NCBI RefSeq assembly: GCF_014648595.1
Contig: NZ_BMRK01000025.1
Span: 1 to 57,828, forward strand
Direction: 5' to 3'
Length of the DNA stretch: 57,828 bases
Source of the DNA: Nocardioides luteus
Lineage (GTDB): Bacteria > Actinomycetota > Actinomycetes > Propionibacteriales > Nocardioidaceae
Under the pieces are notes generated by a model, which made no database searches, had not been told where the DNA came from, and saw only the letters and a program-made list of their open reading frames with translations. This document shows positions 16,129-26,890 of the stretch, piece after piece. How positions within the stretch are numbered: the first letter of the stretch is position 1; each line of letters begins with the position of its first letter. The translations under genes were made by a program, and so were the position numbers.

Positions 16129-17466
16129 TCAGATGACCGGAAGCATCCGCGCCCGCTCGAAGTCGGTCACCTGCTCACGGTAGGCAGCCCACTCCGCACG
16201 CTTGTTGCGCAGGAAGAAGTCGAAGACGTGCTCGCCGAGGGTCTCGGCGAGCAGCTCGGAGTCCTCGGCCATCCCGATCGCCTCGTCGAGGTTCTCCGGG
16301 AGCGGCTCGATGCCCAGGCTCTTGCGCTCGCGCTCGGTCAGCGCCCACACGTCGTCCTCGGCCTCGCGCGGCAGGTCGTAGCCCTCCTCGATCCCCTTCA
16401 TGCCGGCTGCAAGGATCACGGCGAAGGCGAGGTAGGGGTTGCAGGCGGCGTCGAGGGTCCTGACCTCGATGCGGGTCGACTGGCCCTTGAGGGGCTTGTA
16501 CATCGGCACCCGCACGAGCGCGGAGCGGTTGTTGTGGCCCCAGGCGACGTGGGCCGGGGCCTCTCCCCCGCCGATCAGCCGCTTGTAGGAGTTGACCCAC
16601 TGGTTGGTCACCGCGGTGATCTCGCCGGCGTGGCGCAGGACGCCGCCTATGAAGCTGCGGCCGGTCTTGGAGAGCTGGTATTCGGCACCCGGCTCGTAGA
16701 AGGCGTTGGCGTCGCCCTCGAAGAGGCTCACGTGGGTGTGCATGCCGGAGCCGGGGTGCTCGGTGAACGGCTTGGGCATGAAGCTGGCCCAGATGCCCTG
16801 GCTCAGCGCCACCTCACGGATGACCGTACGGAACGTCATGATGTTGTCGGCGGTGCTGAGCGCGTCGGCGTAGCGCAGGTCGATCTCGTTCTGGCCGGGA
16901 CCACCCTCGTGGTGGCTGTATTCCACCGAGATGCCCATCGCCTCGAGCATCGTGATCGCCTCACGCCGGAAGTCGGCGCCCATCGACTGCGCGGTGTGGT
17001 CGAAGTAGCCGCTGGAGTCGACCGGGACCGGCTCGCTGCCGTCGACCGGCTTGTCCTTGAAGAGGTAGAACTCGATCTCGGGGTGAGTGTAGAAGGTGAA
17101 GCCCTTCTCCGCGGCGTTGGACAGCGTGCGCTTGAGCACGTAGCGCGGGTCGGCGTAGGACGGCGAGCCGTCGGGCATCACGATGTCGCAGAACATCCGG
17201 CCCGTGGAGGGGCCGTCGCTGCGCCACGGCAGGATCTGGAAGGTGCTCGGATCCGGGAGCGCCAGCATGTCGGCCTCGGTGACCCGAGCGAACCCCTCGA
17301 TCGCGCTGCCGTCGAACCCGATGCCCTCGGCGAAGGCGCTCTCGAGCTCGGCCGGCGCCACCGCGACCGACTTCAGATAGCCGAGCACATCGGTGAACCA
17401 CAGCCGCACGAATCGTACGTCTCGCTCTTCGAGTGCCCGGAGCACGAAGTCCTGTTGCTTGCCCAT
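16129..17466 (-). CDS. glnA2: Glutamine synthetase-like enzyme, GlnA2 type
   Basis: A 445-residue type I-like glutamine synthetase. The N-terminal beta-grasp has 'FDGSAIEGF' (51-59), and the catalytic domain has 'HPEIEFYLF', 'GPGQNEIDL' and the ATP-binding 'KPFTEHPGSGMHTH' (232-245). The length matches actinobacterial GlnA2 (about 446) rather than GlnA1 (about 470-478). In Streptomyces a GlnA2 homologue makes gamma-glutamylpolyamines, so glutamine synthesis should not be assumed. Tyr363 sits in a YDLP context like the adenylylation site of GlnA. The gene heads a same-strand group with the amidotransferase and glnE. Confidence 0.88.
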   Translation of the reverse strand: MGKQQDFVLRALEERDVRFVRLWFTDVLGYLKSVAVAPAELESAFAEGIGFDGSAIEGFARVTEADMLALPDPSTFQILPWRSDGPSTGRMFCDIVMPDGSPSYADPRYVLKRTLSNAAEKGFTFYTHPEIEFYLFKDKPVDGSEPVPVDSSGYFDHTAQSMGADFRREAITMLEAMGISVEYSHHEGGPGQNEIDLRYADALSTADNIMTFRTVIREVALSQGIWASFMPKPFTEHPGSGMHTHVSLFEGDANAFYEPGAEYQLSKTGRSFIGGVLRHAGEITAVTNQWVNSYKRLIGGGEAPAHVAWGHNNRSALVRVPMYKPLKGQSTRIEVRTLDAACNPYLAFAVILAAGMKGIEEGYDLPREAEDDVWALTERERKSLGIEPLPENLDEAIGMAEDSELLAETLGEHVFDFFLRNKRAEWAAYREQVTDFERARMLPVI

Positions 17467-17515
17467 GCGTGAACACTAACGGGCCGACGTTACGGCCGTG
17501 TTCTCCGCGCCGGGA

Positions 17516-17707
17516 TCAGCGGCCGGGACCCCTGAAGATCGAGATCACCAGCGCGACCCCGAGGCCCGCCAGGGCGGCTCCGAGGACCGACCAGGCGGTG
17601 CTCGTGCCGCCTCCGCCGAGGTAGCCCATGCCGGTCAGCGCCAGCGCTCCGCCGGCCACGAGGAGCACGGCGGCCACCACGAGCGCGAGTGCCTTTCCCA
17701 CAGTCAT
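17516..17707 (-). CDS. Small two-helix membrane protein
   Basis: A 63-residue protein composed of two hydrophobic segments (about 4-26 and 35-56) separated by a glycine-rich turn 'MGYLGGGGTST', ending in a basic tail 'RGPGR'. The ATG at 17707 is used; a TTG three codons earlier is possible. No good ribosome binding site precedes it. Strong third-position GC and the clear membrane pattern argue that it is expressed. Its function is unknown. It lies downstream of the SatD pair on the same strand and may be its last gene. Confidence 0.65.
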   Translation of the reverse strand: MTVGKALALVVAAVLLVAGGALALTGMGYLGGGGTSTAWSVLGAALAGLGVALVISIFRGPGR

Positions 17708-17728
17708 GGGAGGCAACTTAGCCTCCGG

Positions 17729-18481
17729 CTAGGTGATCACCAGAGCGAGGGTCACCAGCGCGGTCATCCAGGAGACGAAGCTGCCGACCAGGAAGTATTC
17801 GGTGACGTCGTTGATGCTCGGCCCGTCGCCGTCGCCGCCACGGAACGACTGCAGCTCCGGCCAGCGGATCAGACCCTTGGCCGCGACCACCAGGCCCGCC
17901 GCGGCCAGGCTTCCGGTGAGGCCGAGGCCGAAGATCGTCAGCCGCTCGAGCGGGCCGAGGAGCCGGCCACCCTTGAGCTTGTTGCCCTCGAGCCCGTCCA
18001 GCGGGTTGGCGACGTCGGTCGCGTCGAGGACGAGCTGCACCACGACGTTGCCGGTCGAGACCTGCACCAGCAGGCCGCCGAAGGCGAGCAGCACCGCCTC
18101 GGGGCGCGCCGCCTCGACCCAGACCCAGGGCGCCTGCTCGGCCCAGGCGGCGACCGGGCCGGCCACCTCGCCGGCCGCCGGGGCCAGCAGGATGCCGAGG
18201 AAGACGGCACCGCCGAGCAGGGCGAGCGGGATCCCGGGGTGAGGGTTGACGGCCTCCGGGCGCGCCGGGTGGGCCAGGAAGCCCCACAGCACCACGATCC
18301 CGGCGATCACGATCACCGCGGCCAGGTCGCCACCGAACAGGGCCGAGAGCAGCCCGAAGGCGACCACGACCACGGCCCCGATCGCCTCGGGGACCCAGCG
18401 GATGGGCTTGCGCGGGTCGAGGACCGCATGGGCGAAGTCGACCGTCCCGACCCCGATCAGCAGCAGCGCGATCCAGCTCAT
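17729..18481 (-). CDS. Polytopic membrane protein linked to SatD
   Basis: A 250-residue hydrophobic protein with about six or seven membrane segments. It starts at the ATG overlapping the SatD stop by four bases, so the two are translationally coupled. Notable features are an N-terminal 'FAHAVLDPRKPIRWVPEA' loop, a long soluble stretch in the middle ('DATDVANPLDGLEGNKLKGG') and 'INDVTEYFLVGSFVSWMTA' near the end. It resembles the uncharacterised membrane proteins that accompany SatD in actinobacteria. I do not recognise a transport or enzymatic motif, so no function is assigned. Confidence 0.8.
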   Translation of the reverse strand: MSWIALLLIGVGTVDFAHAVLDPRKPIRWVPEAIGAVVVVAFGLLSALFGGDLAAVIVIAGIVVLWGFLAHPARPEAVNPHPGIPLALLGGAVFLGILLAPAAGEVAGPVAAWAEQAPWVWVEAARPEAVLLAFGGLLVQVSTGNVVVQLVLDATDVANPLDGLEGNKLKGGRLLGPLERLTIFGLGLTGSLAAAGLVVAAKGLIRWPELQSFRGGDGDGPSINDVTEYFLVGSFVSWMTALVTLALVIT

Positions 18482-19134
18482 GCCACCTCTCCCAACAGCT
18501 CGTCGGCGCGCACGATCGTGGCGATGCCGTCGCGGCGGACGCGCTGGGAGACCGCGGAGGGCGTGATGTCGAGCTCGGCGGCGATGGCCTTCTGAGACAT
18601 GGCGGAGAGCATGCCAGAAAGCACCGACACCGAGGCGTGGTCCAGGCGGGCGAAGAGCTCGTCGCGGGCGATCAGCGCCGCGTTCACCGCCGCCGGGCCG
18701 GGTCCGCCGGCTTCCTCGACGGGCTGATACCACGTCCGTACGCTGCGGGAGGCCGCCTTGCTCTCGGCCTCCTCCGCCGCCTCGATCGCCGCCCGCGCCG
18801 CCCACCAGGCCGGGCCGTCCTCGACCCGGGGGTCCTCGCGCAGCACCCGGGTCTCGCCCCAGCTGATGCCGTGACGTACGCCGACGACACGGTCGAGCGC
18901 GATCCGCAGCCGGAACGCCGCCTGGATCGCCGCACCCACCGTCTCGAAGGCACCCTGGTACTCGTCGCCGACCGTGATCCGCAGCGGCGTGACCGGCTGC
19001 CAGGTGTGGTTGATCTCCTCGATGGCCTCGGTGAACGCGGCGTGGACCTGCGCACGGTCAGGCTTGGCGCGCGAGCCCACGAGGTCGCCGATCACGGTCG
19101 CTACAGCGGTCATGTGTGAAGCGTATGCCTTCAT
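18478..19134 (-). CDS. SatD-family protein with C-terminal helix-turn-helix
   Basis: A 218-residue protein of the SatD family. Its N-terminus 'VIGDLVGSRAKPDR' and 'LRITVGDEYQGAFE' are the family signatures. The C-terminus (about 170-210) is a DNA-binding helix-turn-helix, 'MSQKAIAAELDITPSAVSQRVRRDGI'. SatD was named in streptococcal acid tolerance, but its biochemistry is unsettled; the combination here suggests a ligand-sensing regulator of the coupled membrane protein. The start at 19134 follows GAAGAA; an internal ATG at 19113 is an alternative. Inverted GTTAAG/CTTAAC half-sites lie upstream. Confidence 0.82.
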   Translation of the reverse strand: MKAYASHMTAVATVIGDLVGSRAKPDRAQVHAAFTEAIEEINHTWQPVTPLRITVGDEYQGAFETVGAAIQAAFRLRIALDRVVGVRHGISWGETRVLREDPRVEDGPAWWAARAAIEAAEEAESKAASRSVRTWYQPVEEAGGPGPAAVNAALIARDELFARLDHASVSVLSGMLSAMSQKAIAAELDITPSAVSQRVRRDGIATIVRADELLGEVA

Positions 19135-19136
19135 TT

Positions 19137-19191
19137 CTTCGAAGTTAAGCCATCTGCTTTAGATATCGGTTTCGAAAGCCTGAAACTTAAC
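19137..19191. promoter_or_regulatory. AT-rich dyad region upstream of satD and the glucuronidase
   Basis: This part of the divergent gap holds CTTCGAAG (19137-19144), TTTCGAAA (19170-19177), GTTAAG (19144-19149) and its inverse CTTAAC (19186-19191). The AT-rich composition contrasts with both flanking genes. It probably contains the satD promoter and perhaps its operator. Confidence 0.4.
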
Positions 19192-19265
19192 CCTCTCCCG
19201 GGCGCCGGACTCGTATGATCTTTGCCACACTCGTCCGACAGGCCCCCAACCTCTACGGAGCGACG

Positions 19266-21851
19266 ATGCACGCACTCCCCCTCCGACCGGCACGTCTGCT
19301 GACCCTCCTCACCGTCCTGGCCCTCTCTCTGACCATGCTCGCGGTCGCCTCACCGACCCCTGCCGAGGCCGCAGACCATCCCAGTCCGTATCCCGACGAC
19401 TACGACGGGTCTCAGATGTGGCTCGGCTACCGGCCCGTCGAGGACGAGCGCCTGCTGGCGGCGTACCGCCGGCTGGCGAGCTCGATCGTCGTCGAGAACG
19501 CCACCGCCGACCCGGTCCACCGGCACACCGACGACCTGACGGTCGAGCCGGGCGGGAGCGAGAAGCTGGTCACCTCGAGCCTGGAGGCCGCTCGCGACGA
19601 GCTGGCCCGTGGGCTCGGCGCCATGCTCGACACCGACGTCCCCGTCGTCGACGAGGTCTCGCCCGGCGCGGTCGTGGTCGGCACCCCGGACTCCTCAGAA
19701 GTCGTACGCAGCGAGGTCCCGTCCCGCGACCTCGACCGTCTGGGCCCCGAGGGCTACCTGATCCGGTCGGTCCGCGGACACACCGTCGTCGCCGGCAACA
19801 CCGAGGTCGCGGCGCTGTACGGGACCTACGGCTTCCTCCGCCTGCTCCAGACCAGCAAGCCGATCGAGCGGCTGAACGAGGTCGAGGCGCCCAAGGTGCA
19901 GGACCGCTGGATCGACAACTGGGACGTCGAGCGGCTCTACGCCGGCAACGCCGACACCGACAAGGGCCCGAACACCGGCGGGCTCGCGGGCGAGGACGGC
20001 TCGATCTTCGACTTCGCCGCGACCGGCGAGAGCGCCGACAAGAACCTGCCAGTGATCCTGGACCGCTACATCACCGTGGCGCGGGCGCTGGCCTCGGTCG
20101 GGATCAACGGCTTCAACATCAACAACGTCAACGCCAAGAACACCTACATCACCCCGGAGTACATCGAGCAGGAGGCCGCGCTGGCCGACGCGCTGCGCCC
20201 CTACGGGATCAAGCTCGCCCTCTCGATCCGCTACGACGCACCGACCGACCAGCGGTTCGCGCCGGACACGCTCACCGCCGAGCAACTCGACCCGACCAAG
20301 GCACCGTTCCGCGACTGGTGGACCCGCCGGGCCACCATGATCAAGGAGGCGATCCCGGACTTCGCGGGGTTCACCGTGAAGGCCAACTCCGAGGGCCAGC
20401 CCGGCCCGCAGGACTTCGGCTTCGACCACGGCGACGGCGCCAACGGCATGGCGGCCGCGGTCGAACCGCTCGGGATGCAGATCAAGTGGCGTACGTTCGT
20501 CTACAACGCCGACGTCGACGAGGACCGGCTCAAGCGCGCCTACCTCGAGTTCGGGCCGATCGACGACGAGGTGCAGCCGGACGGCTCCCGCGGGCGCATC
20601 GCCGACAACGTCTTCCTGCAGACCAAGAACGGGCCGCTGGACTTCCAGGCCCGCGAGCCGGTCAACCCGATGTTCGGCCGGATGGAGAACACCAACCAGG
20701 CCATCGAGCTGCAGATCACCCAGGAGTACACCGGCCAGTCGACGATGCTCGCCTACCTCGGCCCGATGTGGCAGGAGGTGTTCAACGCCGACACCGGGGC
20801 GACCGACGAGTCGGGCAGGCTGCTGCCGAAGCGGAAGGTCGGCCACATCATCGACGGCACCGCCCAGGGCCACGAGCGCACATCGATCGTCGGCGTCGGC
20901 AACCTCGGCAACGCCGACAACCTCACCGGCCACCACTTCTCCCAGTCCAACCTGTTCGCCTTCGGCCGGATGGCGTGGGACTGGACCCTGGACTCGCGCA
21001 AGATCGCGGACGACTGGACCCGGATGACCTGGAGCGGCGACAGCAGGACCGTCCACGAGATCGTCGCGATGATGATGGGCTCGTGGGAGTCGGTGGTCAG
21101 CTATCAGACGCCCCTCGGCATCGGCCACCAGTTCAACGCCGACATCCACTACGAGCCGGGTCCGGAGGAGACGCTGGCCCGCCCGGACTGGAGCCCGACC
21201 TACTACAACCAGGCGGACGCCGTCGGGCTCGGCTACGACCGGTCAGCCAGCGGCAGCGGCTTCTCGGCGCAGTACTTCCCGAGCCTGGCCGAGCGCTTCG
21301 ACGACATCGAGACCACCCCGGAGAACCTGCTGATGTGGTTCCACCACGTCCCGTGGGGCCACGAGATGAACAGCGGCCGGCCGTTCTGGGACGAGCTGGT
21401 CTACCGCTATCAGATGGGCGTCCAGTACGTCACCTGGATGCGCCGCACCTGGGACTCGCTCGAGCCGTCTCTCGATGCCCGGCGGTTCGGCGAGGTGAGG
21501 GCCAAGCTCGCCCAGCACGAGGCCGACGCCGAGATGTGGCGCGACGAGTGCGTCGCCTACTGGCAGACCTTCTCCGGCCGCGAGATGCCCACCGACGACG
21601 GCCCCACCTCCATCGCGGTGGAGATCGCCGGGAAGACCTACGACGGCTTCGACCTGTCGCAGGACGAGTACACCCTCGACGTGCCCGACGAATCCTCGCC
21701 GAGGATCACGTCGGTGACCCCGGCCGACCGCCGGGCGACCTACGAAATCGTCGAGCAGGCCGACGCGATCCCCGGTCGGGCGGTCGTCGAGGTCGAGACG
21801 AAGAGCTTCTTCGGCCCGCTGCTGAAGAGGTACGTCCTCAACCTTGAGTGA
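19266..21851 (+). CDS. Secreted GH67 alpha-glucuronidase
   Basis: An 861-residue protein with a classical secretion signal (about 1-35, ending PAEAA). The mature part matches GH67 alpha-glucuronidase, which removes (4-O-methyl)glucuronic acid from the ends of xylo-oligosaccharides. Visible are 'GINGFNINNVNAKNTY', 'FTVKANSEGQPGPQDFG' with the predicted acid Glu near residue 376, and 'KNGPLDFQAREPVNPMFG' holding the Asp/Glu pair of the family (about 458-465). The ATG at 19266 has GGAG at 19257-19260. The C-terminal 80 residues form an extra beta-rich stretch. Most characterised GH67 enzymes are intracellular, and no xylanase or xylose genes lie nearby. Confidence 0.9.
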   Translation: MHALPLRPARLLTLLTVLALSLTMLAVASPTPAEAADHPSPYPDDYDGSQMWLGYRPVEDERLLAAYRRLASSIVVENATADPVHRHTDDLTVEPGGSEKLVTSSLEAARDELARGLGAMLDTDVPVVDEVSPGAVVVGTPDSSEVVRSEVPSRDLDRLGPEGYLIRSVRGHTVVAGNTEVAALYGTYGFLRLLQTSKPIERLNEVEAPKVQDRWIDNWDVERLYAGNADTDKGPNTGGLAGEDGSIFDFAATGESADKNLPVILDRYITVARALASVGINGFNINNVNAKNTYITPEYIEQEAALADALRPYGIKLALSIRYDAPTDQRFAPDTLTAEQLDPTKAPFRDWWTRRATMIKEAIPDFAGFTVKANSEGQPGPQDFGFDHGDGANGMAAAVEPLGMQIKWRTFVYNADVDEDRLKRAYLEFGPIDDEVQPDGSRGRIADNVFLQTKNGPLDFQAREPVNPMFGRMENTNQAIELQITQEYTGQSTMLAYLGPMWQEVFNADTGATDESGRLLPKRKVGHIIDGTAQGHERTSIVGVGNLGNADNLTGHHFSQSNLFAFGRMAWDWTLDSRKIADDWTRMTWSGDSRTVHEIVAMMMGSWESVVSYQTPLGIGHQFNADIHYEPGPEETLARPDWSPTYYNQADAVGLGYDRSASGSGFSAQYFPSLAERFDDIETTPENLLMWFHHVPWGHEMNSGRPFWDELVYRYQMGVQYVTWMRRTWDSLEPSLDARRFGEVRAKLAQHEADAEMWRDECVAYWQTFSGREMPTDDGPTSIAVEIAGKTYDGFDLSQDEYTLDVPDESSPRITSVTPADRRATYEIVEQADAIPGRAVVEVETKSFFGPLLKRYVLNLE

Positions 21852-21854
21852 GCC

Positions 21855-22049
21855 GGAGGTCGAGCTTGTCGAGACCCCCACACCCCGGAGGTCGAGCCTG
21901 TCGAGACCCCCACACACGGGAGGTCGAGCTTGTCGAGACCCCTCGCCGAGCAGCGCCGGGACGGTCTCGACAAGCTCGACCACCGGAACACCAGGTCTCG
22001 ACAAGCTCGACCACCGGAACACCAGGTCTCGACAGGCCCGACCACCGGT
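21855..22049. repeat. Cluster of six dispersed repeats in mixed orientation
   Basis: Copies of GGTCGAGCTTGTCGAGACC or its reverse complement occur near 21856, 21889, 21921, 21963, 21993 and 22024. The first three face one way and the last three the other, making a large inverted array. They fill the gap between the convergent alpha-glucuronidase and NAD synthetase genes. The same repeat occurs at about a dozen other gene borders in the window. Confidence 0.9.
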
Positions 22050-22055
22050 GGGTCG

Positions 22056-24098
<2,043 letters not shown>

Positions 24099-24147
24099 GT
24101 CGCCGAGTCTAGGTGTGACCGGTTGCCCTGTCGGGGAAGCCCGCCCC

Positions 24148-25185
24148 TCAGCCGCCCAGATGCTCCGAGCGCAGCCGGGACATCACGATCGCGTCGACGT
24201 ACTCGCCGTCGTAGCGCAGCGCTTCGCGCTGGACGCCCTCGACGGTGAACCCGGCCTTCTCGTAGGTCCGCCTGGCTCGCGGGTTGAACGCGTAGACGCA
24301 CAGCTCGATGCGGTTCAGCGCGGTGGTGCGGAAGGCGTGGTCGACGATCAGCCGCGTCGCCTCGGTGCCGAGCCCGCGACCACGGCCGTCGGGCCCGAGG
24401 AGGATGCGGAAGTTCGCGGACCGGTTGCTCGCGTCGAGCTCGTTGAGGACGATCTCGCCGACCAGCGCGCCGGAGGCCCGGTCGACGACGGCGAGATCGA
24501 GGCGGTCCGGCTGAGCATTGCGGGTCGCGTACCACTCCCGCAGACGCTGGTCGGGTACGCCGGTCTCGGCCTCGATCTCCGCGGTGCTGTTCACCGAGCC
24601 GGTCAGCCTCAGCACCTCGGGGTCGGCGAGGATCCGCGCCATCGTCTCGACGTCGCCCTCGGCGAAGGGCCGCAGCTCCACCTTCTCCCCGAGGAGCGTG
24701 GGTTTGGAGACGAACCACCCGGCCGGGCGCTCCATCACGATCTCCTCGGGGCCGCCGTCGATCGGGCTGGTCTCCATCCCGGTCTCGACGAAGCCGAGCC
24801 GCTCGTAGACCGCGTGGGCGCGGCCGTTGCCGACGAGATGGGTGAGGCGTACGGGGAGGTCGCCGGCGCGGGCGATCACCTCGGTCAGCAGCTCGCGGCC
24901 GGCACCGCTGCCCTGAGCCTCGGGGAGGACGTAGAGCTTCCAGAGCATCAGGTGGTCCTCGAACGGCGTGTAGGCGGCCATCGCGACGACCCGGTCGTCG
25001 GCCTCGGCGACCAGGACGCGGCGGTTCTGGATCCCGGGCAGCACCGCCTCGGGGGACCACCACTTGACGATGCCCTCCTCGACGTAGGCCTCGCCGGTGA
25101 TGGGCGGGTACGTCGCCCGCCAGGTGGTCACACCGACATGGATCACCGCGTCGAGGTCATCGACCCGCGCCTCTCGCACTCGCAT
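24148..25185 (-). CDS. Tandem GNAT acetyltransferase (two domains)
   Basis: A 345-residue protein carrying two GNAT folds. The first (about 1-150) opens with 'MRVREARVDDLDAVIHV' and has the acetyl-CoA loop 'VLPEAQGSGAGRELL'. The second (about 165-340) is RimJ/RimL-like, with 'LLGPDGRGRGLGTEATRLIVDHAF' and 'RRTYEKAGFTVEG'. The ATG at 25185 is chosen because the domain starts at once; ten extra codons upstream look non-coding. Acceptor molecules are unknown: the second half resembles N-terminal protein or amino-group acetyltransferases. It is divergent from a single-domain GNAT gene. Confidence 0.85.
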   Translation of the reverse strand: MRVREARVDDLDAVIHVGVTTWRATYPPITGEAYVEEGIVKWWSPEAVLPGIQNRRVLVAEADDRVVAMAAYTPFEDHLMLWKLYVLPEAQGSGAGRELLTEVIARAGDLPVRLTHLVGNGRAHAVYERLGFVETGMETSPIDGGPEEIVMERPAGWFVSKPTLLGEKVELRPFAEGDVETMARILADPEVLRLTGSVNSTAEIEAETGVPDQRLREWYATRNAQPDRLDLAVVDRASGALVGEIVLNELDASNRSANFRILLGPDGRGRGLGTEATRLIVDHAFRTTALNRIELCVYAFNPRARRTYEKAGFTVEGVQREALRYDGEYVDAIVMSRLRSEHLGG

Positions 25186-25238
25186 GGCGCGACGATAACC
25201 AGGCGCATCGCGCATGTCGTTCGGTTTAGCGTGGCGGA

Positions 25239-25775
25239 GTGCTGATCAGACGCGAACGCCCCGAGGACGTGGCAGACATCCGTGCGGTCACCGCCGCAGC
25301 CTTCTCAGGTGTGGAGCACTCCGCACCCCCGGTCGAGCCCGACGGGGCGCCCGGTGAGGCGACGCTGGTCGGTTGGCTGCGCGAGGACCCGGGCTGGGTC
25401 CCGGAGCTGTCGCTGGTCGCCGAGATCGGCGGCTCGATCGTCGGACATGTCGTGGCGACGCGCGGCGAGCTCGCCGGACGGTCCGCGCTCGGACTCGGGC
25501 CGGTCAGCGTCTCCCACGCCCACCAGGGCGCAGGCGTCGGCTCGGCGCTGATGCATGCGGTGCTCGGCGGCGCCGACGCGATGGGCGAGCCGCTCGTCGT
25601 GCTGCTCGGCTCCCCTGCCTACTACGCACGGTTCGGGTTCGTCCCCGCCTCCGGGCTCGGCGTCGAAGCACCCGATCCGGCGTGGGGCGACCACTTCCAG
25701 GCACGGCCGCTGGCTGCGTACGAACCGGGGCTTCGGGGCACCTTCCGCTACGCGGCTCCGTTCGACCGGCTGTGA
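25239..25775 (+). CDS. GNAT N-acetyltransferase (YhbS-like)
   Basis: A 178-residue single-domain acetyltransferase. 'MLIRRERPEDVADIRAVTAAAF' is the first strand and helix. 'LGLGPVSVSHAHQGAGVGSALM' contains the acetyl-CoA pyrophosphate loop (Q-x-x-G-x-G), and 'VVLLGSPAYYARFGFVPAS' is the C-terminal signature of YhbS-type proteins. The start is GTG with GGCGGA a few bases ahead. It diverges from the tandem GNAT gene; only about 50 bases lie between them. The substrate is unknown. Confidence 0.85.
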   Translation: MLIRRERPEDVADIRAVTAAAFSGVEHSAPPVEPDGAPGEATLVGWLREDPGWVPELSLVAEIGGSIVGHVVATRGELAGRSALGLGPVSVSHAHQGAGVGSALMHAVLGGADAMGEPLVVLLGSPAYYARFGFVPASGLGVEAPDPAWGDHFQARPLAAYEPGLRGTFRYAAPFDRL

Positions 25776-25870
25776 TCACCGCCACAGCGCCAACGGGTTC
25801 ATCTGGACCTACGCTGGAGACAGTCCGTGGACTCCATCAGGGAGCTGCGAGATGACACCAGAAAGGCTCG

Positions 25871-26743
25871 ATGATGAGCACGAACCCCTCTGCTGAGGAG
25901 ACCGCGCCCTACGGCACCGGCCCCGCGGGCAACGCGCCGGCCAAGCCCGTACGCAAGGTGCGCACGCATCATCTTCGCGACATGAAGCAGCGTGGCGAGA
26001 AGATCACGATGCTCACCTCCTACGACATGTACTCCGCCCAGATCTTCGACGAGGCCGGCATCGACCTGCTGCTCGTCGGTGACTCGGCCTCCAACAACGT
26101 CCTCGGCAACGAGACGTCGCTGCCGGTGACCGTGGACGAGCTGCTGCCGCTGACCCGCGCGGTCTCGCGCAGCGTGAAGCGGGCGATGGTCGTCGGCGAC
26201 CTGCCCTTCGGCTCCTACCAGGCCTCGCCCGAGCAGGGCTACCTCACCGCGGTGCGGTTCATGAAGGAGGCCGGCGCCCACTGCGTGAAGCTGGAGGGCG
26301 GCGCCGAGATGGCCCCGGTGATCAAGAAGCTGACCGAGGGCGGCATCCCCGTCATCGCCCACATCGGCTTCACCCCGCAGTCCGAGCACGTCCTCGGTGG
26401 CTACCGCGTCCAGGGCCGCGGCGACACCTCCGACCGCATCATCGACGACGCCAAGGCCGTCCAGGAGGCCGGCGCCTTCGCGGTGGTGATGGAGATGGTC
26501 CCCGGCGAGGTCGCCGACCAGATCACCAAGGAGCTCGACATCCCCACGATCGGCATCGGCGCCGGCCCCGACTGCGACGGTCAGGTCCTGGTCTGGCAGG
26601 ACGCCTTCGGCATGCGCAGCGGCAAGATGGCCCGCTTCGTGAAGCAGTACGTCGACGTGAAGTCGGTGCTCACCGAGGGGGCCGAGGCCTACATCGCTGA
26701 TGTCAAGGGCTCGACGTTCCCGGGGCCTGAACACACCTTCTGA
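25871..26743 (+). CDS. panB: 3-methyl-2-oxobutanoate hydroxymethyltransferase
   Basis: A 290-residue enzyme that forms ketopantoate from 2-ketoisovalerate and methylene-tetrahydrofolate in pantothenate and CoA synthesis. After a 30-residue disordered leader, the barrel begins with '[22 protein letters not shown]'. The metal-binding 'LLVGDSASN' and '[11 protein letters not shown]', 'CVKLEGG' and '[13 protein letters not shown]' are all present, as is '[15 protein letters not shown]'. A second ATG follows directly and could be the start. Other pantothenate genes are not adjacent. A strong double hairpin follows the stop. Confidence 0.96.
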   Translation: MMSTNPSAEETAPYGTGPAGNAPAKPVRKVRTHHLRDMKQRGEKITMLTSYDMYSAQIFDEAGIDLLLVGDSASNNVLGNETSLPVTVDELLPLTRAVSRSVKRAMVVGDLPFGSYQASPEQGYLTAVRFMKEAGAHCVKLEGGAEMAPVIKKLTEGGIPVIAHIGFTPQSEHVLGGYRVQGRGDTSDRIIDDAKAVQEAGAFAVVMEMVPGEVADQITKELDIPTIGIGAGPDCDGQVLVWQDAFGMRSGKMARFVKQYVDVKSVLTEGAEAYIADVKGSTFPGPEHTF

Positions 26744-26771
26744 GGTTGGTTCGAGTAAGCCGGTCTTAGTC

Positions 26772-26855
26772 CCAGGGATACCCGGTCGACCGGGTATCCC
26801 TGGACTTGACGGGCACTGAAACACCCTTCAAGTCCATGAAGTGCCCGTCCAGTCC
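26772..26855. terminator. Double stem-loop between convergent genes
   Basis: The first stem is a perfect 14-base-pair palindrome, CCAGGGATACCCGG with its complement around TCGA (26772-26803). The second pairs 26802-26817 with 26840-26855 over 16 positions with one mismatch, enclosing CTTCA/TGAAG. In addition GGACTTGA (26802-26809) can pair with TCAAGTCC (26828-26835), an exclusive alternative to the second stem. Lying between the stops of panB and the ion-channel gene, it most likely ends both transcripts. Confidence 0.8.
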
Positions 26856-26890
26856 TCCGCCGAGTCTCACACTTCGAGACCTGGCGTGGG

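Noticed and set aside
21855-22049. Possible CRISPR array
   Set aside because: The spacing is irregular, the orientation flips midway, spacers are repeat-derived, and the same unit is dispersed through the window. No cas gene is present.
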